Shown here piece by piece: positions 11,806 to 23,210 of a DNA stretch of 64,000 nt. The notes below the pieces were generated by a model that ran no database searches, was not told where the DNA came from, and was given only the letters and a program-made list of their open reading frames with translations. The translations under genes and the position numbers were made by a program. How positions within the stretch are numbered: the stretch's first letter is position 1; the number at the start of each line of letters is the position of its first letter. This stretch comes from Azolla caroliniana (Eukaryota; Polypodiophyta): the NCBI GenBank assembly GCA_043228905.1, contig JBHGNT010000003.1, positions 17,050,001 through 17,114,000 of the forward strand. The letters run 5' to 3'.

Positions 11806-11887
11806 TTCTATATGGCGAAAATGCCACTCATTGTATATCGATTAGCCTTATTAATGGATTAGCTATGAAAAAGATTGATTCAAAAAA

Positions 11888-12118
11888 AGTTGTTTATCTC
11901 AAGTGTTGGTTCCCTAAAAGTTTGATTCAGAAAATGTTGTTGTTAATCTCAAATGTTGGTTCCCCAAAAGGTTGATTTAGAAATGTTGTTTATTCAAGTG
12001 TTGGGTCCCAATAAGTTTGATTAAGAAAATGTTGTTGTTTATTTCAAGTGTTGGTTCCCAAAACAATTTATTCGGAATTTAATGTGGTTGTATACAAAAG
12101 TGTTGGTTCCCAAAATGT
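11888..12118 (+). repeat. about 50-bp tandem repeat in MULE
   Basis: Four to five units built around CAAGTGTTGGTTCCCAAAA and GTTTGATTCAGAAAATGTTG follow each other with a period of about 46-52 bp. They are non-coding. Confidence 0.75.
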
Positions 12119-12205
12119 TGTGGATTAAAAAATCTCTAGTTTTTTATTCACCAAGTATAGTCTACGATGAAAAATGCCAAGTAGTTGATTCATTGCATAC
12201 AATTT

Positions 12206-12367
12206 TGTCCAACCTATATTAATTAGGTCGCCCAACCTGTTAATCCGGTCACCCAACCTGATTGATATGGTCGTCCATTCTATTATCAGGTCGCCCAACC
12301 TACTATAATCAGGTCGTTCATTCTATGATAAGGTCGCCCAACTTTCTCAACAGGTCGCCTAACCGAC
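12206..12367 (+). repeat. subterminal-type array of GTCGCCCAACC motifs, internal block
   Basis: Six or more variants of GTCGCCCAACC and GTCRTCCATTCT lie between the Ulp1 region and the transposase, in the same orientation as the left block at 6597-6800. No inverted-repeat end is visible next to it. Confidence 0.7.
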
Positions 12368-12642
12368 AACAACCAACAACCAACAACCAAATTAACATGT
12401 TTTTGATTAAACAACAAAAATAACAATCATATTAATGTGTTTTTAATCATAGAGTTTGAGTCACTATAAACCCTAAACCGTCGTTTTAATAAGATTTTAT
12501 TCATACTCCAATTAATCTGATCCACATCTAATTCATACTCTAGCAAGGCACATCTTATTCATACTCCAATTAATCACATTTGATTCTGAAATTTTCAATT
12601 AATCACAACCTACTATCCAATTAGTCACATCAAGATCACTGC

Positions 12643-15198
12643 ATGAATCCACATGACCAGGATTTGATCACCTCATTATATGATTACGAGGATGGTTATG
12701 CATTTGAATCATACTCCACAACTTTCGACGAAGAGTTGGAGTCGTCTGCATCTGATGAAGAGTTGGCATGGTCTTCATCCGACAAAGATTGTGATTTGTC
12801 TTCATCTGAACGGGAGGAGGAGGAGGTTGATCCCTTCATGCACTGTTCGGTCATGTATTTTGCTTTCACAAGAGGTACGATGATTTGATGCTTAAATATT
12901 TATCGGGTCAAGTTAATGTAACGTTTGAAACATTAAGTGTAGTCGCAAGGGGTGCACCTCTCAATCTCCATGCATGGAGGCGCATGAAGAGTCGTTTCAT
13001 GCTCAGAAATGAGAGTGCGATCTACCTTAAGGAATCACCTAATCTTCAGGTTATGTACGTAGAGAATTGGAGGGAGGTAGTATTGGTGTCACATGGTAGC
13101 GCATCACATTGCCTATTGACGGGTACTCTGAAAGAGTTAAAGAGACATTGGGCCCATGACCTTCGTGACTATGGGTTCACTAGTGCGTATGTGAAAGCAT
13201 TGGTTGACCAATGTGGTTTTCAACTTGTGTCGAAGTCAACTCTTGCTGACATGGGGAGGCAAGTGTTGTGAAATATAAAAAGTCTAGACCTAGACAAGTG
13301 ATCGAGATAGATGATATGCTCACAGATGTTCAATCAAAGTATCACATCCGCTTGCGTAAAGGGGTTGCGAGGGGTGCATGAGTGACTAGGTTCAATTGTC
13401 ATCGAGCCGGTGCGTCTCGATGTCAATATCTGTGCACTCGACGTAGAAAGCCTTCATCCCGAGGTGCGTGTACTTTCAATGTGGGTGTTCGACGGAATGA
13501 CAGGGTTGACCATGGGACCATGGCCATTTCAATATATGGACCTCATCGTGGTCATGTACGGGGAAGTAGACCGGATGCATACTATTTGCCGGCACGCCCA
13601 AATGTTATAAGTAGTTGCAAAGATGATATTTTTGATATTGAATGTGCAAGGCATGTGGCATGGATGAGCATGTGTAAGGAAACATATCATATGTCCAAGG
13701 CTAGTCCATTAGAACATGTTAGTTATAGGTTCTTTATGATACCAAAGGAGGTCCATAACATGGCCAACAAGTTAAAAATTGGGAGTGCCATGTTAGAGGT
13801 TGATTGATTTTTGATGATGCAAGATGCCTATGCACTCTGAGATCTTGGGAAGGTGGCTCATGTCCAACCTTACTTGCCTGGTGAATATGGATCTCTCGCA
13901 AGGCGACCATTTATCTTAGTGCTTCAAGATGAATGGATGTTAGAAATGTGTGAGTGATTGTCAATAAACAACTATTGGGCAATTGACTCCACGTTTAAAA
14001 CCAACCAATTTGGGTTGCCATTATATGTAGTTGTGGCCCCAAACGCCATGGGAATTAGCATCCCATTATGGTACATGATATGTAGTTTTGATAAGAGGTC
14101 AAACCATGACCAAGTTGCTTTAGAAACTTGCTTGAGAATCATATTTGCAAGGATGCCCAATGTGAGGCCAAATGCGATAGTCATCGATAAAAGTTGAACA
14201 TCATATAATGCCATAAGTAATGTGGTTGCAGCAGACCATCAATCTTGGATTGTTGCAAATGGGCAAAGGTCGCAAACACATTGTCGACTTTCATTGTGTC
14301 GGTTCCACACCAAAAAAGCATGGGTGGACAACTTTTTGCCAAAGGTAAGTGCAAATGAGAGAAACCATCTTTATCAGCGGATGTGCCAACTCATGCAATG
14401 CATTATAGAATTCACATTCAATGCCCAATGTGAGGAGTTAAAGGTAGAATATGCAAACAACCTAGGTGTTTGGCAATATATAGGAGGATGGTGTGGCTTG
14501 ACATGTGTGTGAAGGAAATTGTGGCCCAAGTTTGGTAGAATGTTCAACTACAAACATGTTGACACTACCAATATTGTGGAGAGACATTGGCATTTTGTCA
14601 AATATACTGCCTTGAGAAGAAGAATAAATCAATCAATTACCAATCTTGTGCATGTTTTAATCGGGGATAGTGAAATTGGCACTTGCATTAGAGGGGTCGT
14701 TATTGAATGGTACAAGCAACGACAAGAAACATGTGAGAGTGGTAGATTTGCACCCAATGCAACTTGTAGGGATCAAAGGTCAAGACTTAAAGAGGCCAAG
14801 AGGATACTAGAGAGGTATGAAACTAATATTGTGACAGTGCATATCGTGGACGAGCCCCGATATTGGTTTAAAATATTGAGCTTGACAACTCCCACTCTAT
14901 GGTATAATACATATAGTTTCAGTGGTCAAATTGTGATTGCCAAGACCTTGCGAGTAAATGTAAGAATATACTTAGCATCCGGATGATTATTGAGAGGCAC
15001 ATGCCACATCTATGTGGGTCGTTGCCTTTTATAGATCACGTGGCCCATATGCACAATGACCATTTCACAAAAATAGAAGTGGAAACAGAGGTAGAACCAA
15101 TCGACAAGACAAACCCTATAACATCATATATGGAGGAATGGACATTAGAATTACAATCGGCCGAGGTAGCTATTCAATGTCTCAGGCAAGGGTTATGA
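12643..15198 (+). pseudogene. mudrA-type MULE transposase, multiply broken
   Basis: An acidic N-terminal frame (12643-12888) is followed in other frames by a FAR1-like zinc-binding segment (CTFNVGVRR, then HRGHVRGSRPDAYYLPA at about 13470-13590). The MULE catalytic core begins at about 13958 with WAIDSTFKTNQFGLPLYV and continues to IVIDKS and CRFHTKKAW. WAIDSTFKTN and IVIDKS hold the first two acidic positions expected of a DDE MULE transposase; I could not place the final Glu with confidence. From 13382 to 14986 one frame is kept but crossed by stops near 13805, 13841, 13955, 14195, 14510 and 14984, and the frame then shifts into a degraded SWIM-like segment (ERHMPHLCGSLPF). It is inactive. 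Confidence 0.8.
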
Positions 15199-15896
15199 TC
15201 CCTTGACCGTGCAAAAGTTTTGGCATGTATGCCATCCATTTTAGAAATGAGTCAGATGGTGTATCACGTTGGTGCACCGAAACCAACCAATGAAGAAGAC
15301 GGTGGATCCATAAGGCGGAAGCAAGCAATTGGTGCGAAGAGAGGAGCATTGGTTGACATTTCACAAAGATCCCATTGGCAACTCCCCAAACACTTCCAAA
15401 AAACATATCGGATAAATGCAAAGAGGTGCAAGTCGACCTAGGAGGTGGTTGCCAATATGTGTGACAGAGATGATTTGATGCTTGCATTGCGATGCTGTGA
15501 CCTTCAGATCAAGGGACTCGAATGCTGATTGTTGCAAGAATTGTAGCAGCATCTTGCCATCATTCGCAGATGAGCCATAAACATGGCTTGAGTGGTTGTT
15601 TAGGAACTTAAATTAGTTTAGCCAATTTCGAATGACTAGATTTTAAGTTGATTTATGTTTCAAGTATGTTTTAAGTTGAATTTTTGGTGTTAGGTCTAAG
15701 TGTGTGTATTTTTTGAACTTTTATTTTTTATGTTTTAAGATGATATTTTGTTGTTAAGGCTAAGTTTTTAAGTATCATGGTGAAGTTTGTTGATTTTGGA
15801 AGTTTTAATGTTTTAGTCTATGACTGTTTGATGTGTTGTTTTAAGTTTTAAGTTTCAAGTTCAAACTTATTAGAAGATTTTGGTGGAAATGATACA
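15199..15896. other. MULE internal 3' region, no gene
   Basis: The weak frame 15220-15441 may be the frayed C-terminal tail of the transposase. From 15600 the sequence is T-rich with repeated TTTTAAGTT-type words and has no coding pattern. Confidence 0.45.
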
Positions 15897-15955
15897 TTTG
15901 GTTGGGCGACCGGGTACGGTTGGGAGACCTGCCACGATCAAGGTTGGGCGACCTC
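15897..15955 (-). repeat. subterminal array of GTCGCCCAACC motifs, right block (inverted)
   Basis: Three copies of GGTTGGGCGACC or a near variant lie directly inside the right inverted repeat, in inverted orientation to the left block. Confidence 0.8.
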
Positions 15956-16094
15956 TGACAACTATTTATTTGCGCGTTCTTTCTTATCCAATTCGGACGG
16001 TGCAGATTGTACGCGCCATCAACCGAGGGACCTGCATCCTCTGTGACCGCGATTCCTCGCCAGCCCTATTTATGATTTGGTAGCGGATAGACAC
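15941..16094 (-). repeat. right terminal inverted repeat of the MULE, uninterrupted
   Basis: Read on the minus strand it goes from GTGTCTATCCGC (16094) through GATGGCGCGTAC (16020) to GAGGTCGCCCAACC (about 15940). It is the unbroken version of the left end and shows what the left end looked like before the MITE inserted. The end lies about 105 bp upstream of the MHF2 TATA box. Confidence 0.8.
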
Positions 16095-16096
16095 GA

Positions 16097-16111
16097 ACAT
16101 ACATACATACA

Positions 16112-16142
<31 letters not shown>

Positions 16143-16157
16143 GTATGTATGTATGTG
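16097..16157. repeat. CATA/ATGT array between MULE end and MHF2 promoter
   Basis: About 11 CATA units are followed by four ATGT units, forming a palindromic tetranucleotide tract that touches the outer MULE end at 16094. Confidence 0.9.
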
Positions 16158-16200
16158 GTAGTGAATGGGCAAGTTTAACACAAGAACAGGGGACAAAAAC

Positions 16201-16208
16201 TATATAAA
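16201..16208 (+). promoter_or_regulatory. TATA box of MHF2
   Basis: The octamer TATATAAA lies 49 bp upstream of the ATG at 16257. A start site about 30 bp downstream would leave a 5' leader of only about 20-25 nt. Confidence 0.65.
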
Positions 16209-16249
16209 GAATAGGAACAGACCAGTTCCTTTTTCCATCGAAGATTTCA

Positions 16250-16257
16250 GCGGGAAA
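16250..16257 (-). promoter_or_regulatory. E2F-type site (TTTCCCGC) overlapping the MHF2 start codon
   Basis: The plus strand reads GCGGGAAA ending on the A of the ATG; its complement TTTCCCGC is the classic E2F site. E2F control fits a replication and repair gene, but binding is not shown. Confidence 0.5.
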
Positions 16258-19200
16258 TGGAGGGAAATGCACAGTCCTCGTTTGATCCTGTAAGAAATGT
16301 CTTCTCTCTGATTTAGGGTTTTGATGTACATTTATACATGTACGAATTCAATAACTGTTAAGATTTGCGTGCGTAAATATATAGAATGTATATTCAGATT
16401 GAGCCTGATTGTGTATTTGTTCATTGCATAATCAAAAGGTCAATACAAACCATATATGGGTTTAGGGTTGAGGGTGAGTTAAATCAAGGTAGACATAGGC
16501 ATGTATTGACCCCTAAACTCTATGCATGTATATTTGTGTATGTATATGTAGATGTCTGTATATACACATACACTCATGCACGCATATAGACTGAAGTCAG
16601 AGTACCCACTAAAAATGTCATACCAAGCTTACTGCCAATGCATTTTTAATGGGTACCCAGAATTCAGTCTACTTATGCGATCATCAATTTTCCTTCATAT
16701 GATTTAGTTTTATCTTGTGAATGGGTGGATTTTAAGATAAGAGTAATAGCTCTTAAAAAACTCTTGTTTTGTACTGATGACATATTCCATGGGGTGTGAT
16801 GAGAGCAAAGTAAAAAATGGCTTTTTTTTAACTTTTTGAGCTCAACTCACCATATCAATGCCCATTACAAGTTATGTCGGGAGTCCTTCAAACAATGGAC
16901 TTAGACTTATCTATATGTCAGAAGATCTAGATATGATCTAAATTTCTTCAAGTCTGTGATAAGATATAGGAAAGAGAAATGGGTTGAGAACATGAAAAGT
17001 TGTTGCGTCTTGTCAGTATTGGGCGACATTTCTTTCTATTTAATTTAGGCTAGGACTAAACATTAAGGAAAGTGACAGTTTCGAAATGCATATTCATTGA
17101 GAGGTCATGTTTACTAATATCTAGAATTACTCATATACAACATCCTATCATTCATTGGCAGGAAATCAAGCAAGGAGTGAATACCACCACAGGCCCACAC
17201 TCTGAAATCACATTGATCACTGGTATTACACTAGGACACTCTTCTTGTAGACCGAGAAAGTAGAATTGTCATCAGTGATGAGCTACATGTAGTCTATCAT
17301 CTACATAAGCTTGTGGTGAAAGTTCAACTTGGGAATGAGGATGAATGGACTGGTGGTGCGGAAAAGATTCTTAGCTCAAGTGGTATTGCTCGTTGCATTA
17401 TAGCTAGATTAGGGACAAAATGATAAAAAGAGATAGCTTCATGAGGAAAAGAAGATAAAAGGCAGAGAAAGTAAGGAGCTTGAGGATTGATCAGAGAAGA
17501 AAAGGAAAACCTAAGATTGAGAGTATATTGAGGGTGAGTTAAATCAAGATAGCACAGGGGTGGCCGGTAGGATTGTAACTCCTCCATGAAGGAGCATGCT
17601 TTCGATCAAGATGCATACTCATTGATCAATGCAACAAATCTTTTCCACATCTTTGGCTCCTGAAGCTTATTTTTACTTGAGTAAACCTCAGGACAATTTA
17701 ACTTGCATAGGATTGTAACTCCTCCATGAAGGAGCATGCTTTCGATCAAGATGCGTAATCATTGGTCAATGCAACCGATCTTTTCCACATCTTTGGCTCC
17801 TGAAGTTTATTTTTACTTGAGTGAGCCTCAGGACAATTTAACTTGCATATCATTTCTTACTTCCCATAAAGATCTAGGTTGGTGTATTGGAAATCTCAAA
17901 CATGGTTATTCTTGGTATGAATAAGTTCAGTATTAAAGTGCCCAAAAAAGACCAATTTATTGTGGAAGTCACACTATTTGATATGATCCCAATGATCTTA
18001 TACTTTCCATCCCTGTTGCTTTAGCTAAAGAAAACCTTTGATAGGTTTTTGCTTGCCATAACCTGATTTTGCAGTACCCTGAAAAAAAAAAGAAATGCAG
18101 TTGTTATCCGAAAAGAATGGAAGAGAGAATGTTATGAAGTGTAGAGCCATCATGGTACAAGACTTGTCATTGTAAGCTATGTGTATGACTTGTTTATGGA
18201 AGAGATCATATATGTGGATGACACATATATGAGCTCTTCCATAAACTTTGTGATAACAACACTATGTCATCCATCTATGTGGAAAACACATTTATGGTCT
18301 CTCCACTCAACAACACATTATATGTCCTAATTTTTCATCTAAAACGTCTCCAAATGTGAAACAACACATTATATGTCCTAATTTTTCATATCAAGAAAGA
18401 TGAATTTTCTTTCCAATATTCTAGCATGACTTCCATCAGTTTTGCTCCTCTTTTCCAATATTAAGCGAAATTGGGGATCACCTACAAGTCTCGTGGAAAA
18501 GCATTTTGACATTGTTATGATGTTTTTCATAATGTTTTCCAGTTTTTTATTATCATTCCTGCATCTTAAATAATAATAATAATAGTAATAGCAAACGTTT
18601 TCATATAGAAAAGTGCGTCTCAATGTTTTAGGCATGGTGGATCATGGAATAAAATGATTGCAAGGGAATGAAGCGTTCCTTGTAATGCTAAAGTTTTTTT
18701 GCGGAGAGTCATATCCATCATTGGGGTTTCATCCATAGTGTGTACCATGCAAAAGAAGATGGTGTCTTTTCTTATGTCATTCTGCCATAGATGATATTGC
18801 ACATAGAAGTTCTTTTGTTGTCTGGTTGCTTGCCATACAGGAAATGCTAAAAAAATCTAATTTTTTTTGTATTTAAGATATGATTTAAACTTCCGCTCTG
18901 AAGTGTTCACTCTAAGACATAATTTAAACTCAGTACCTGAAACTCAGTGAATTTAAAGCCTGGAAACATTAATGAGATTCAGATCAAATTAGAAAAACAT
19001 AGACTTTTATAGATCTTAGTATGTAATGCATGATGTATCCATATAAAAAGGAGAAGTCGCAAAACATGAGATGAATCATCAAATTGGGGAAGAAAATAAT
19101 AGTTAAAAGTGTTCAAACTAATGTCAACATTTGATCATCCCAATTCACTCTGTGACTATAAACTTTCTAAGTGGTGGTTTTTGGGTCTGCAGGATACAGT

Positions 19201-20109
19201 TGTGGAAATTTTCAGATTAGTATGGGCTCGAACATTAAGAGGTGTTTCCAAATGGATCTCTTGAAACTTTCTAAAACAGTTAAGATTTTGTGGATGTTGA
19301 TACTAACAATGACATTTTATATCATCTTCCAGAGCGGGAACAGAAACAAGACAATGATCTAGTGGAAGTAGAAGTGGGTATCACTTTATCAGTAATTAGT
19401 TACTATTATTGAAAATTTCAATGTATATGATGAAATCTGACTCATGTGACAATTTTCTTCCAGAGTGGGTTGGCTGCTACCAAGAAAAAAAAAGTGACCA
19501 CTGGTAATGCAACAATAGATTTTTTCATGTTTTTTTTTGCTCTGGCTTCATTATTTCACAAGCTATAAATATATATTTGAAAATATGCTATATGGGATTA
19601 AGCTTGTTTTGTTGTTTGGATTGGTTTTATGATTCCACAAATTTAGATATGATATATGAGCATTAGCAATCTTCTTGTTTTTTGTTTCACAAGCTGTGTA
19701 CTTCTACATATTCTTAACGTGGTGGAGTTCAACAATCTTGCTTTAAAAAAAAACCATGTGGATGGCAGCTAATGCGAATTCGTTGAAGTTAAGCTGCGAG
19801 CTTCTGAAGCTGTTTGTCACAGGTACGTAAGGGATCAATCTCTTTCTTATATGTTTTCCTTAATGGGATTTAAGCTTTATTGTTATAAGGCAATCGAGGG
19901 TGAATCTGGGAATTGAACTCTTGACCTATTGGCTTATAGCCCTCGATATTGCAGAAGTGTGACCGGATGTTTTTGCTTTACTTTATACAATTTAATGTTA
20001 CCCAGAAGCTATAGAACGAGCTGCTCTTATAGCTGAAGCAGAAGGCATGGTGGTGATTGAACCCACCCACTTAGAGAGAATATTGCCTCAGCTTCTTTTG
20101 GATTTTTGA
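16257..20109 (+). CDS. MHF2: MHF2 / CENP-X histone-fold protein, six exons
   Basis: Coding exons are 16257-16289, 19193-19241, 19333-19373, 19464-19503, 19769-19822 and 20006-20109; all junctions are GT-AG and phases agree, giving 106 residues. The N-terminus MEGNAQSSFDP joins DTVVEIFRLVWA, a first helix, and the C-terminal half holds the histone fold (LKLSCELLKLFV, ERAALIAEAEG) and the signature end LERILPQLLLDF, shared with human CENP-X. In animals MHF2 pairs with MHF1/CENP-S and FANCM in DNA repair; in Arabidopsis MHF2 also limits meiotic crossovers. A short Lys-rich linker (ATKKKKVTT) lies before the fold. Intron 1 is about 2.9 kb while the others are roughly 90-270 bp. The Ulp1-type MULE ends about 160 bp upstream of the ATG. 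No lesion is visible. Confidence 0.9.
17570..17849. repeat. 140-bp tandem duplication in MHF2 intron 1
   Basis: Two units, 17570-17709 and 17710-17849, each begin GGATTGTAACTCCTCCATGA. They differ by fewer than about ten substitutions and keep equal length, so the duplication looks fairly recent. Confidence 0.85.
18193..18245. repeat. 24-bp stem inverted repeat in MHF2 intron 1
   Basis: The arms 18193-18216 and 18222-18245 pair over 24 bp with one mismatch around a 5-nt loop (GATGA). Confidence 0.85.
18308..18391 (+). repeat. short direct repeats in MHF2 intron 1
   Basis: About 30 bp starting CAACACATTATATGTCCTAA occur at 18308-18338 and again at about 18361-18391. Confidence 0.75.
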
Positions 20110-23100
20110 AGCACTTTGCTCTCAACAACAATCATGAGTGATATGAATGTCTTCAGAAGGAAACACCTTTCCGGACCGTTTTTCTTTTCAACACTTTCTA
20201 TGCATTTCGCACAGTTGTTATATCCAGCCTTTTATTTTGGTTTTCAAGCTGGGGTTCATTGGATGGCGAAGCTTTTGTTTAGTGTTAGTCAATGAAGAAG
20301 TCTAATTGTATCAAAAACTCGAGTTCCATTGTTGCAATAGGGGATATGGTGTTTTGCTTTTTCACCATCTTTGCAATTTGGTATGAGGAAGCAGACATTG
20401 TATTAGTAAATGTGTTCATTCTATCACTGGATTCATGAATCCTTGCATGTAATAGATGCATATACATGTGTAAATATGTTGTGTAACATTTTCGGTTTCT
20501 TGTATACATGCATTTTTGTTTTATAAGTAGGGTTATGTTTGAGACATCAGTTGTGTATAATGCATTTATCAAGCATGTAAGTTTGATAGTGCCAACATAT
20601 AGGGTCTTAGTTTTTGAAGAATGTTTGCTATCTTTATATTAAGAAAATACAACCTTGCCTTTTACCCGTAATAAAACCTAATAATGTCACCACTGGTTAA
20701 TGAAGTCAATACGATGTAGGATTGCATGAATGAGGAGCATAGAGTAATAAGAGAGTGAGAGTAAGCTAAGGAAGATTAAGAAAGAGTTTGCATATTTGAG
20801 GCTCTGATAGTGTGAGGTATTCACATACATGGGTCCATGTTTCTAAGGTGTAATATACATGCACATTTTACTCATGTACATTCTGTTGGCTACGAATGAA
20901 TACATGGTTCTATGGATATTTTTTGGTTAAGGTTAAATTTAAGTGTGATGTTAATAGAGAAAATCAACATTCATGAGGGGCGAAGCTTTATGAGATGTTA
21001 ATAGAGCAATTGAAGCATCACTTCATTCCTGGTCTGATTGACTTGACAAAGACATATTTACTTGAATAAGACGTTTAACTAATCTACCTCTTGTCAACAA
21101 CCAAATATGTTTTTTGTGCAAATGTTAGTAATGCAGCAGATGGGGGTCCAAAGCTAAGATGCCTTCATCTACGTAAGAGAAGAAAAAGTTATACATAATA
21201 GCAATGAATAATGGTTGTATCTCAAAGGAGGCAAGTTTACTCTCAAGCCTAAAGTGTTAATTGCATTATAAAAGGACAAGAGTGCCTAGTTGCTTAACCT
21301 TTTGTAGTCGGAGCTTGAAGGTCAATTGGTTTTTTATGTCAATTTTGTATAATACATTATTGTCTTCTACCCAAGATTAGAATCTTGTTTTCTAGTTTAC
21401 AATAAGATTACACGAAATTTATTATGCACCAATCTCCTAAATCTGAAGCAAGCATTTAGGTTTTACGAGGATCTCAAATAACCAACATTGAAAATTTTAA
21501 AGTACGTTGAAAGGAATTGAAGATACTTCCAAAAGCCTCTTGTGAAAGTTAATGACCAACTGTACATCCTTCCCTTAAAGGGCTATGGAGATGAATCGAT
21601 ATACATCCAAAGAAGTAGAGAACAACCAATAATGGGGGCAAAACAGCCAAATCATCTTAACATCTATTACCTGAATTGGAATGCAACACCAAAGCTTTGG
21701 AAAGCAATTTGTAATAATCATTCCAGATCGGGAAAGCAATTTGTAATAATAGTTGAGAGTCTGCATGTGTATATGTTATCATATTCAAAATTTCAGGCAT
21801 ACATCACCAATTTATTTTGATATATAGCTTTCAAAATAGTGAATTCAATGGTCTAGTATATTTGACCCCTAGCTATTTAGCACTGCCTACTCGATGGCCT
21901 AGTTTGAGACATCACTCGCTATACTTCATATTGAAACACTTGAATGAGAGGAAAAATCAAATCGTTGTAGTAAAGAATGGGAAAAGAGAAGAGAAAGGAA
22001 AAAACGCATAGATGCATGGATGACGCTAGAGGATGAGAGTCTAATCTTATACATGGAAGAATTTTGATGGTGGCTCTAGGATTGAGGATATGTACATGAT
22101 CTAATAGAACCTTTCTAGAGCATTGAGTTCTTGACAAGGAAAATAAGAGATTTGCCATCAAAGACTACTTAGAAGACTCATTGATGTATATGCATTAATC
22201 TTATTACATTATGTTTGAACAAATTACTATTATTATAAGGTTCTCAAAGCAAAACAACTACGAAATTTGCAAGATACCTACTGGATTTGCAATAATCCAT
22301 TTATTACTAGAAAAAGTAAATGCACCTAATGGCCAAAAACTAAATTTGTAAATGTACTTGGGCTTAATATAGAAAAGAAATATATCCTTGTGTTTGCTTC
22401 AATGTTTCAAACTTTCATCATTAACTCATTTATTATTAGTTCCTTTCTCTTCCATTTTCTACGTGTTGATCCAAGAATGTTGTACTTTGTAGAATATAGG
22501 AAAGCCATGGATGAAACCCCTTTCTGCACAGGCAACAGAACTTAAAAGATTCGTTGAAAAAGGTTTGTCCATTGCGAGCATTAAAAAGCGTGAGGGTACG
22601 TTGTGTTGGATAAACCCACGCCCCTAGACATCAAATGGTACTATGTAATGTGCTCCACCTGTAAAAAAGATGCAATAATCTTGGACACTATTTGAGTTTT
22701 ATTCAAAAGAGATTCAAATTTTGCATGCTAGAAGATTGAGCACCTCTTCAACAAGAGGAGCATATGGGAAAGAAGATGAAGCCCTCATACATATGTTAAA
22801 GCCAAGAAATCTCTCATGATTGTCACATGATAGTTGCAAACTACCATTGCACATGGTAGCATCCATAAAAGTGGTCCCTTTAAGAGGTATATTTTGGCAA
22901 AAGTGATGGGCAATATGTGATATCTCATATCAACATGACGAAGAGCTTGATCTCCATATTGCAGAATATTTATATGGAAAACAAGAGCTAGATTGAGTTG
23001 CCCTTTTACCTAATCATGTTAAGATGCAATCACTTTAATATTGATCATCAAGGGAGAACATGTGCTACACTTTTTGTACTAGGCATCATAAGAGGATATT

Positions 23101-23209
23101 GTTTAGTAATGTGTTTTTGGGGTTCAATGGGTCATGTTTTTGGTCTTTTGAGGACCTCAAAACATCATCATCGGTTAGCTTCTAAAAATCACAATTCAAC
23201 TATTCAAAA
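20110..23209. other. MHF2 3' flank and gene-free DNA
   Basis: The first few hundred bases are the presumed 3' UTR of MHF2. Beyond that, no gene is supported. The open frames at 21542-21820 and 21817-22011 on the plus strand and 21919-22161 on the minus strand show no recognised family; degraded transposon sequence is possible but not demonstrable by eye. Confidence 0.45.
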
Positions 23210-23210
23210 G

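Larger units (their letters stand above)
5999..16094. mobile_element. decayed autonomous MULE DNA transposon carrying an Ulp1 protease (Kaonashi-like)
   Basis: The two ends are inverted repeats. The outer block 5999-6028 matches the reverse complement of 16065-16094 at about 27 of 30 positions. The inner block 6525-6605 matches the reverse complement of 15941-16020 over about 80 bp with small gaps. The two left blocks are separated by a MITE insertion (6062-6524). Inside are a zf-RVT-like frame (7548-9080), an Ulp1/C48 protease (about 10884-11339) and a mudrA-type transposase (12643-15198), all with stop codons. MULEs that carry Ulp1-type proteases are known in plants as Kaonashi or KI elements. 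I found no clear 9-11 bp target duplication; microsatellites flank both ends and may have erased it. The element can no longer transpose by itself. Confidence 0.8.

Noticed and set aside
11511-12118. Regular direct repeats considered as a CRISPR-like array
   Set aside because: Units are contiguous without unique spacers, and the genome is a plant nuclear one.
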